Positions 1 through 7,000 of a stretch of DNA of 8,479 nucleotides are shown here, in pieces. The notes beneath the pieces are model-generated. The model was not told the origin of the DNA and made no database searches. It worked only from the letters and a program-made list of their open reading frames with translations. Location: positions 1 through 8,479 of the forward strand of contig PIVH01000081.1 of assembly GCA_003354225.1 (NCBI GenBank), given 5' to 3'. The position numbers and the translations under genes were made by a program. Source of the DNA: Globobulimina sp. Taxonomy: Eukaryota; Foraminifera; Rotaliida. Numbering within the stretch: the stretch's first letter is position 1; each line of letters begins with the position of its first letter.

Positions 1-160
1 CTTGATAATCTGTCTCAGAAATTTGTTTACAACCGGTAAAATTGAAGCTGTTATAGGTCATATCTTTAACAGAGGCCATATATCTACCAGTTGCAACTTC
101 TTTTGGAGAAAAATGGGAACCATCTGTGACTAATTCAGATATATCTTCTAATGCTTTCAT
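1..160 (-). CDS. HsdS-like type I restriction specificity subunit, N-terminal part (runs off left edge)
   Basis: Reading the minus strand from the ATG at 160-158 gives 53 uninterrupted codons to the window edge. The product begins M-K-A-L-E-D-I-S-E-L-V-T-D-G-S-H-F-S-P, continues with G-R-Y-M-A-S-V-K-D-M and ends near N-F-T-G-C-K-Q-I-S-E-T-D-Y. This matches the start of the first target-recognition domain in HsdS proteins: 'D-I-x-x-x-(I/V)-T-D-G-(S/T)-H-(F/Y)-(S/T)-P', then a short 'Y-(I/M)-x-(V/A)-K-(D/N)' strand, then '(C/N)-(K/R)-x-I-S-x-x-D-Y'. In the family, HsdS reads the DNA sequence and joins HsdM methylase and HsdR nuclease; full-length proteins are about 400 aa, so most of the gene lies outside. 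The frame stays open upstream to a TGA at 211-209 but has no other ATG, so 160 is the natural start. No clear Shine-Dalgarno is seen. There is no frameshift or stop. Whether hsdM or hsdR follow is unknown. The family call is strong; the origin (transfer or contamination) is open. Confidence 0.85.
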   Translation of the reverse strand, partial: MKALEDISELVTDGSHFSPKEVATGRYMASVKDMTYNSFNFTGCKQISETDYQ

Positions 161-202
161 TATAGTGTACTGAAGGTTTTTATTCTGACATTTAATATTA
201 GC
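161..202. other. 42-bp head-to-head intergenic gap with splice-acceptor-like sequence
   Basis: This is all that separates the HsdS-like start (minus strand) from the F-box start (plus strand). It is very short for two divergent genes, so any F-box promoter would lie inside the HsdS-like frame. On the plus strand, ctgac (185-189, a good branch-point match) followed by attag (197-201) resembles a 3' splice site directly before the ATG at 203. The F-box gene may therefore have an upstream 5' UTR exon, or this may be chance in AT-rich sequence. No matching donor is clear in the 200 bases available. Confidence 0.35.
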
Positions 203-2044
203 ATGTCTTCAGCTCAAATTGTACCGTGGCTAAGATGTAGACATTTACTACAAGAGTATGGTGATAATATTGATGATATTCTTTGTGACTATGAGGCAGA
301 TATCCTTCAAGTTGTAGGTGGAATTGGAACCATTTTGAAAGAATTCTTAAAACAAAAACCAGAAAATATGTCATTTGTATTATTAAATAATTTATGGAAT
401 TTACTATCATCAACGAAGCAGGAAACATTAGCATATGATCCAACGTCGTTATTAACTTTACCCGATGATGTATTATCGTCAATAGCTACGTTTTTAAACT
501 TAAATGATTTAAATAATTTAAATCAAGTTTGTTATATAACATCAATTGCAGTGCGAATGCCACACAGTCATAAATTAGCTGTAAATCAACTTAATTCAAT
601 CAACCATAATCTATTAAAACCACTTTCAAAAATAATTATTTTCTCACCTTATCCATCGCAGCAATATGATGCAATTTCATCATTTCAACACATATTACTT
701 ACACATAAAAATAGTAAGTATGAACTACAAAGCCCTGTAAATTCCGCATTAAACATTGGAATCGTTTCTCGTTTAACACAATGTATATCCAATAATTATA
801 AAAATAAATATGATCAACATTTTAGATTTTCAGCAACTCAGTTTTTATGCGATTATTTATTGTCTGTTGATTCAATTTATTTCCGCAAAATATTAAACAT
901 CGAAATTATGCAACGATTTGATGAAATAATTCGAGATAAAAAAGAAGAAAATGAGCAGATTATTTGTATCATTGTAAAACAAATTGAATGTATAATTATT
1001 GAAGATTGTACATTGTTAATTAACTGTAATATTTTCTCCTTTATATTCGAATGGATTGCAGTTTATTGTTTAGTTGAAACAGAAAAATACCAATTTGGCA
1101 TTGGCTGTCATATAATTAATTCACTGATGACGTTAATTGCAACAGCAAAAAATGATGTTATTAAACATTTATTGACAAACAAAAAATCAATATTCATTTT
1201 ATTTAAATTGCTTAACATTGCAAATGGTCGCAGTAGAAACAGGACATTTTTTAAGAAAATACGAGATTATTTAGTATGTTTTGTGTTATATTTAATAAAG
1301 ACATGCCATTCAGACTCAGTTGTAATGGATGCGAATTGTATTGCAATTGAATGTATTTTATCAGTGATTGATGAATTAAATAAAACAGAGCGAGATATGG
1401 AAGATATGAACACATTGTCGCTCTCCATTCAAATTATTAATTCAGTTTTATTGTGTGATGATGTTGAAGTTATTAAACAATTAAAGATATCGATATGGTG
1501 TTACACTAAACAAATACGACAATACATTAATAGAGACACTGTCGGATGTTATGTATTGTTGTCGTTTGCTTTGATGCTGCGGTATTCACAATGTATTGAT
1601 ACAATATTGAATGGTACAAAAGGCACAAAAGGATTAATGGATGAAATTATTGATATTATTATTTGTGGAAAATATGTGCATGCGAATACTGTCAAAAATG
1701 GAGCTTTATGTATTTTTAATATTGTTGAATATGGAAATGATAAACATTTGCAAATATTATATGAAAATCATGGTGTAATGGCTGCATTATTTGGTTTAAT
1801 GGATACTGAGAGTCAAAATGATCAACAATTAATGATAGATGCTTTAAATTGTATTGATGTATTATTGGAAACGAAAATTATGAAAACTGGGTCAAATTAT
1901 TCACAAAAAATGTATAAAAGAAAATTACAGAATTTGCAATATGAATTAATTGATGATAATAAAGATAATCTATTCATAATTACTGATTCTCTCAAATCTT
2001 GTATTCAAACAATATCTGAAAAGTATGCTACATTGACTACATAG
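203..2044 (+). CDS. F-box protein with importin-alpha-like ARM repeats
   Basis: This 613-aa protein has an N-terminal helical stretch of about 80 residues, then an F-box at about residues 82-120 (L-T-L-P-D-D-V-L-S-S-I-A-T-F-L-N-L-x-D-L, then N-Q-V-C). F-box proteins bind Skp1 and bring substrates to SCF ubiquitin ligases. The rest is alpha-helical and repeat-like. Q-Y-D-A-I-S-S-F-Q-H-I-L-L just after residue 150, and the following G-I-V-S-R-L-T-Q-C-I and A-T-Q-F-L-C-D-Y-L, follow the spacing of an importin-alpha ARM repeat. Near the end, G-A-L-C-I-F-N-I-V-E-Y-G (500-511), N-H-G-V-M-A-A-L-F-G-L-M-D and A-L-N-C-I-D-V-L-L-E-T track the last importin-alpha repeats. The Trp of the NLS-binding W-x-x-x-N pair is Cys503 here, while Asn506 is kept, so classical NLS binding is doubtful. 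There is no IBB domain, so this is an adaptor with an ARM substrate-binding region rather than a nuclear import receptor. The first ATG in the open frame (open from 152) is used. The gene converges on its right neighbour. Confidence 0.75.
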   Translation: MSSAQIVPWLRCRHLLQEYGDNIDDILCDYEADILQVVGGIGTILKEFLKQKPENMSFVLLNNLWNLLSSTKQETLAYDPTSLLTLPDDVLSSIATFLNLNDLNNLNQVCYITSIAVRMPHSHKLAVNQLNSINHNLLKPLSKIIIFSPYPSQQYDAISSFQHILLTHKNSKYELQSPVNSALNIGIVSRLTQCISNNYKNKYDQHFRFSATQFLCDYLLSVDSIYFRKILNIEIMQRFDEIIRDKKEENEQIICIIVKQIECIIIEDCTLLINCNIFSFIFEWIAVYCLVETEKYQFGIGCHIINSLMTLIATAKNDVIKHLLTNKKSIFILFKLLNIANGRSRNRTFFKKIRDYLVCFVLYLIKTCHSDSVVMDANCIAIECILSVIDELNKTERDMEDMNTLSLSIQIINSVLLCDDVEVIKQLKISIWCYTKQIRQYINRDTVGCYVLLSFALMLRYSQCIDTILNGTKGTKGLMDEIIDIIICGKYVHANTVKNGALCIFNIVEYGNDKHLQILYENHGVMAALFGLMDTESQNDQQLMIDALNCIDVLLETKIMKTGSNYSQKMYKRKLQNLQYELIDDNKDNLFIITDSLKSCIQTISEKYATLTT

Positions 2045-2261
2045 CAATATATAGAAACTAGTTTAAACGTATAACCAGATTTAGACCCTCGTTGAATATT
2101 TCTCTATTACATATTACATTCTTTCAGATCAATTGTTTCATTTATGCTAAAAGACATATTGACATACTTTAGAACCTGAATAATTTGAAACATGAATACG
2201 TTTGAAACTGTATACATTATCCTCGCACACACGGAAGATGGCGATCTCTTCAAAATTTTCA

Positions 2262-2267
2262 AATAAA
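2262..2267 (+). terminator. Candidate polyadenylation signal for the F-box gene
   Basis: An exact AATAAA lies about 220 bases after the F-box stop codon (TAG, 2042-2044), and a T-rich run follows about 40 bases later. The hexamer is common by chance in such AT-rich DNA, so this is only a candidate. Confidence 0.3.
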
Positions 2268-2415
2268 TTATGTTAATTACATGTTTCGGTTGTCAGTACA
2301 AATTATTCTTTTTTTTTTTCTTCTTCAAAACTTTAAGAAATCAATTAAAGATTTCACCTGCAAACACAAGAGGAACACTAAATAAATAGTAAACACAAAC
2401 ATGGATACAAGTCCT

Positions 2416-2421
2416 TTTATT
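2416..2421 (-). terminator. Candidate polyadenylation signal for the zinc-finger gene
   Basis: On the minus strand an exact AATAAA lies about 105 bases beyond the TAA stop at 2528-2526. The distance is reasonable for a short 3' UTR, but the hexamer is expected by chance in this composition. Confidence 0.25.
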
Positions 2422-2525
2422 TGGGGATGAATTCGAAACCAATGAACAAAGGTAAATATATAAAATATTTGGATAAGAGTCCGAGAGAACTCTATAATCC
2501 TAGATCTGGGATGACTGGGCATATA

Positions 2526-3841
2526 TTACTTAGGTTCACTTGATACAGGTAATTGAATCTTTTTGTTTCTTTTACGTATTGAAGAATGTTTTTCCAGATT
2601 TTTATTTGAAGACAAATTATTCTTTTCTATATCTTGCCATTGTTTATATGTCATTGCTGTTAGCTTGTAATGATAGTTTGTAATGGATAAGATGGAAACT
2701 TTTACATTTATTATCAACGAGTCCAATTCCAATAATTTGTTTGATGGAAATAACGGTGATATGAAGCGATAGGCACAAATCGCTGAATAGTCAACAATGT
2801 TTCTAGTAACACAGTTAAAATTATTATAACTATTTCGAACATTACATTCAACACTCACATTATTGACATCGTGCGGTCGTTTGAATAAAACCAATGCGAG
2901 ACCAACTTGGCATTTTTCCTCATCATATTCCGTATGTTTATGATCTTTGGGAAATATATACAAACCCCAATTATTATTCATTTCATCAAACGAATCACTT
3001 AAAAATAATTGTCTCGGACTTGCCACTTTTAATTTGCGCATCAATGATGCTCCAATGTTCCATGTAAATTCTACCTCTTTGGGCAATGATACTGGCTTAA
3101 AATAGGCGCTTGACTCGGAATCCCCACTGTATTCAATTGATAATATCTCAAAATGATAACAAATCAATAGTTGCTCCAATGTTGTACAATCTAAATGCAT
3201 TAATACCATATATTGACGGCTTTGCCAGCCACTCTCATCCAGGTTTTGCAGCGGCCATCGAGGCTTTGCATAGAAATCTAAACTTTGCTTAAAATGAGCA
3301 TCGTTTTGTTGACAAAACATTTCGGAATATACCACTGCTTTTGTTACTTGTTCATCTAAAAAATAATGTATATATAATATAGAATCATTCTCTTTATTTA
3401 CGCTTGGCACAAATACAAATTGCAGTTTTATATCATGCGTATGACATGAATCGAATATCGGTGCTGCTATTTGCTTATCTGAAGTAAAAAATGTTTGCAG
3501 TTGTTTAGCTTTAATAATCCAATAAGTTGCTTCATCATAAAACCGAGTGCATAATGTAACAATATCTTGCGGGATAATGGATGTTGTGGTGGTGGTGCTA
3601 CATTCCTTGAAGTATCCATAAATAACCAATTGTTTTAGCTGTTGTGATTCTGGAGTTAATTTATGATGCAATCCTGTGTTTGTTTTTTGTTGCATGTTGT
3701 TTTCATATAAATATATAATGATATAAACATATATATACTGGAAGGAGGTTGTTTTGGTTTTGATTGGAAGCATGCTTGACAACATCTACGTTGGCATGAA
3801 TTTGATAACAAACAAGACGTACAATTCCAAGATGTAGACAT
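2526..3841 (-). CDS. Two-exon gene: RanBP2-type zinc finger, I-P-x-D-I motif and MATH-like C-terminal region
   Basis: The proposed model joins 3841..3739 and 3673..2526, giving 416 aa. Exon 1 starts with M-S-T-S-W-N-C-T-S-C and carries a complete RanBP2 zinc finger (W5, C7, C10, N14, C21, C24). After a phase-1 junction (Arg35), exon 2 reads L-H-H-K-L-T-P-E-S, then L-V-I-Y-G-Y-F-K-E (about 50-58) and I-P-Q-D-I-V-T-L-C-T-R-F-Y (68-80). I associate that motif with large protist protein families of unknown function. Residues about 115-225 and 237-367 look like two beta-rich halves. The second (E-F-T-W-N-I, N-N-W-G-L-Y-I-F-P, L-A-L-V-L-F, L-I-I-N-V-K-V-S-I) resembles a MATH/TRAF domain, a protein-binding fold; this part is tentative. 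The C-terminus is basic (R-K-R-N-K-K), a possible nuclear signal. The unspliced alternative starts at 3785 (419 aa) but begins with a Tyr/Ile-rich stretch that is simply translated intron. The gene is divergent from the Pat1-like gene. Function unknown; ubiquitin or RNA binding are the usual roles of such fingers. Confidence 0.7.
3674..3738 (-). other. Predicted 65-nt spliceosomal intron in the zinc-finger gene
   Basis: On the minus strand the donor is GTATAT (3738-3733) after TCCA, and the acceptor is ACACAG (ending at 3674) before GATTGC. The interior is much richer in A and T than the flanking exons and has a stop-free but meaningless Tyr/Ile reading. Removing it joins two different reading frames into one: exon 1 ends in phase 1 and exon 2 restores the frame. 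The tract before the acceptor is A-rich rather than pyrimidine-rich, and no strong branch point is seen, so the exact sites could shift. Confidence 0.7.
3770..3829 (-). other. RanBP2-type zinc finger encoded by exon 1
   Basis: The translated pattern is W-x-C-x2-C-x3-N-x6-C-x2-C, which meets the RanBP2/NZF consensus exactly, including the Trp and Asn as well as the four zinc-binding Cys. Two extra Cys (16 and 20) lie inside the x6 loop. Fingers of this class bind ubiquitin or single-stranded RNA; the residues that would choose between these cannot be settled here. A Lys/Pro/Gln-rich linker (S-K-P-K-Q-P-P-S) follows. Confidence 0.8.
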
Positions 3842-3861
3842 GGATAGTTGGTCTCCTTTTT

Positions 3862-3867
3862 TCACAT
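3862..3867 (-). promoter_or_regulatory. Minimal AUG-UGA upstream ORF in the zinc-finger gene leader
   Basis: On the minus strand an ATG is followed at once by TGA, 20 bases before the proposed start at 3841. If transcription begins further upstream, this start-stop element could stall ribosomes and lower translation. Its presence in the mRNA is not shown by the sequence. Confidence 0.25.
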
Positions 3868-3880
3868 TTTAGTTGAACTG

Positions 3881-3919
3881 CATTTTTTATTTTTGACAGA
3901 CACATTATTTTTTTTGACG
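3881..3919 (+). promoter_or_regulatory. T-rich repeated motif in the divergent promoter region
   Basis: Two imperfect copies of a pattern 'cat, long T/A run, ttttgac' lie at 3881-3898 and 3903-3919, about 22 bases apart. They sit between the divergent starts of the zinc-finger and Pat1-like genes, upstream of the predicted leader intron. T-rich tracts often mark core promoters in AT-rich protists, so a promoter role is plausible but inferred from position only. Confidence 0.3.
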
Positions 3920-3977
3920 AATCAATTGCGGATTGAGGTTATCTGCATTTAGTAGTAGGACAAAATTCAATCAGGAC

Positions 3978-4066
3978 GTAAGTCCGATTCCAGACTCACC
4001 GATTGCATTTCTATACAAAATAGTAACAAAAAGTTTTTTCTTACTAAATTCAACTTTGAATTATAG
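3978..4066 (+). other. Predicted 89-nt intron in the 5' UTR of the Pat1-like gene
   Basis: The donor GTAAGT (3978-3983) is the full eukaryotic consensus. TACTAA (4042-4047) is an excellent branch-point match about 20 bases before the acceptor TTATAG (4061-4066), and the region between contains a T-run. The upstream exon has no usable ATG: those between 3786 and 3870 stop quickly. This would therefore be a purely leader intron, ending 25 bases before the start codon at 4092. Confidence 0.6.
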
Positions 4067-4091
4067 CATCCACACGTAGTCTATCAACAAA

Positions 4092-7000
4092 ATGACATTT
4101 TACGAGAACGAAGAATCAAATCAATCCATTCCTTTAACCACAACACACGATGGGAGTCAAGGGGATGAATCAATGTACGATTACATCGCAGGATACAACG
4201 ACGACAACGACGAAAACTTATCATTATTTGATTTCGAAGAGTCACAATTAATGGTTGATCCTGACAACAACAGCAACATTGCATACTATGACGAATTTGA
4301 TCAAGATTTTGATCAAGAATCCTTTGATCAAGAATCTTTTTTCGACGATGGATTGACTCAACAATCGCAAGAATCGCAGATCCAAATTAATTTCGATGAT
4401 TTCCCCATTTCAGCGCCGCCTTCACCGACACCAAAATCAGTCAAATCGCCCACACCACAAACTAACACCAAAAACATGCCAAATGACAACAACACGCAAA
4501 CCAACACTGACAGCAACAACACAAACACCTTAACCATCCCCACGCAAATAATCAACGACAACATGAACAAATTAGTCGAACGGCAGCATCATTACCACCT
4601 CGCTGTGGTTGCCGCCTCGCCACAACTATCCACCGAGAAGAAAACACCCGACATCGCGCCATTGACACTATCATCAAACCTGAACCCCATAAATCTGAAC
4701 AACAACCACCTAAACAGCGGTACCTACCATCATTACCATAACAACAACCATCACCAAAACAATTACAACAGCAACTACATGACGCAAAACTGGCAAAAAT
4801 CAATGTGGAAATCGCACGGCGGCGCCCGCAGATTCTTCATGCCTTTACCAAACCGGCGCTTTACACTAATGCATCACCACGAAATCGAGCAAGTTCTACG
4901 CAAACAATTGTCGCATATGATGTTGCCCGACCCTTTGAAGGCGGATTTTTACTGCGGTACCACCCAAGCGCGCGAAGGCAAATCGTGGGAAGGTTTCGGA
5001 GTTCCCGGTTTGAACCATGTGTACATCAAAAAATCGCACAAATATCCACGTAACAACGATGGTTCACCCATCCTCCCACCGGGCACTTTGGGCAAGACTG
5101 CCGGTTTTGTGTCGGTGCACGCGCCCAAATCCATGATTTCTTTCCGGCAACAAATCGCCAAATCGCACAGTGAGAGCAAACCGAAGCAGCATGAGATTGA
5201 TTTCCATAAATTCGATGAGTTGGTGCTGTTTAACAGCGATAAAATCGATTTTGAATGCATTGGAGACGGAGATTTGCGCGATTATGCCAGCGGCGTCTAT
5301 GTGGATAAAGAGCTTAGTCTGCAAATCGAGATTGGCTTCGATTTGTGCGGATCCTTTGAACGTTGCAATATGAGTGTTTTTTATGTGCATCAGGAGAGTG
5401 AATGCCGTATGTTATACAACACTGCGAACGGACTCATAAACTCTCGCTCGCAGCGCGACGATATGAACACATTTAATATCTGTCTGCGATCACGCGATCA
5501 GACCATGAAGAATCTCATCAATTTCATGGATTTGTTGTATCCAAACAACACGTTTTACAAATTGTTGTCTATCGACAAAGGGAGGAAACTGATCTACCGT
5601 ATTTTTATGTTGTTTGAGGCGGATAATTTAGTGTTTATTGCCATGTTAAAATTATTGTGCGCCAAAATCTATTTATTTGCCACCATACAGCAAGGAAAGA
5701 AAATATCTGCGCAAGATATTGAGTTTGCGGATAAATTGATATCTGTATTGAATCCGAAAGAATATCACCATCATCACAATAATTATCATAATTTATACAC
5801 ACAATATATACACAAAAAAAAACAACTGCAATGTATACAGAAACAGTCTGTTTCTGATGATCAGGAAACGAATGACGACAATTCTGAGAAAAAAAAGGAG
5901 AAATTGAGCCAGGAATTAGTGGCAATGGAGAATCAGTTGCATTATTTAAAGGAGTTAATCCCGCCGCGTTTGTCCAGCGTGAATGTGCTGATAATCTTTA
6001 AATTAATCATCAAAAATATAGAGAGTTTTACACATCTTTCAGACAGGAAATTATTGTTCAAATCGAGGTTGGTTTGCAGCATTTTATCGGTTTGTGTCAA
6101 AGTTTCGAAACCCAATCAAGAAGAATGGATACAATGTTTTAATAAATTATTCAATTTGCTAGGCAATGATTTGACGTTTATAGTGCCGGGATTGACCCGT
6201 TTGCAATCCGCACAATCCCAGCCGCCGCAATCTGACTTATCTGAGCCGCAATGCACTAACAACAACAACCCATTTTGTGACAGTGTCATAATACCATCGG
6301 TGATGAATGAGGCCGAATTGGAGAGATTGTATAATCCAAATGTACACGAACGAGGTAATGTATTTTTAGGCGCAGAATATTACAAATTGACGGGGAAGAA
6401 TCTAACTCAATGGAGCGTATTGATGGCATCGCCGCGGATTCGCTGGGAATTGATCTGTGATATTTGCATTGGCTGCGACGAGAATACGAGTGCGAAAATC
6501 TACGATCTGAAGAATTTCTGGCAAGCGGTGAAAGAGGGAATGTTTTACTATCCGCCGGCGAGGTTTCTGGCGCATAATCATAGCCAATTAAAGCGCGAAT
6601 TGTATGGCTATTTTGACAAAATTAAGGAAAAAGCGCGTGTTCAAATGGCTGCGTTGAAGAAATCGCAGAGTCAGAGCCAGAGCCATAGTCACAGTCAGGA
6701 TGAGAGTAAGGAGGAAACTGAAAATGTGACAGTGTCGCCGATAAAAAGGGCACAATCGGATCCATTGACGAGCATCAATATGAATATCAATATCAACGGC
6801 AACAATAATCCGATATCCATTAATAATCCGCATCCGTACTCGCATCCGCAATCTATGCACCATTATGTCCACCAAATGCGAGGATGGCTGGCCGCCTTCG
6901 AAAGGAACGAATTGAAGCAGTTAGAGAAGGAGCGGCAGCATCGCATCAATATGGAGAAACAGAGTAAGCGGCAGAGGGAATATGAGAAGATGTTGCAGCA

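Larger units (their letters stand above)
2045..2525. other. Convergent intergenic region (3' flanks)
   Basis: This 481-bp AT-rich stretch lies between two genes that face each other, so it should hold both 3' UTRs. It contains a candidate poly(A) signal for each gene and a T/C-rich run at about 2307-2326 (plus strand). I see no RNA gene and no convincing protein gene. A 65-codon open stretch on the minus strand (2522-2325) codes mostly for hydrophobic residues, as random AT-rich DNA often does. Confidence 0.6.

Noticed and set aside
2325-2522. 65-codon ORF on the minus strand as an independent gene
   Set aside because: It lies in a convergent 3' flank, has a hydrophobic composition typical of AT-rich non-coding DNA, and shows no recognisable motif; kept only as a low-interest readthrough note.
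3674-3785. Start of the zinc-finger gene at 3785 (419-aa unspliced version)
   Set aside because: Its first ~35 residues are mostly translated intron sequence; the spliced model from 3841 adds a perfect zinc finger and keeps the frame.
4949-5390. Two overlapping antisense ORFs of about 105 codons
   Set aside because: They lie opposite the best conserved, GC-richer Pat1 segment, where stops are rare; no family resemblance.
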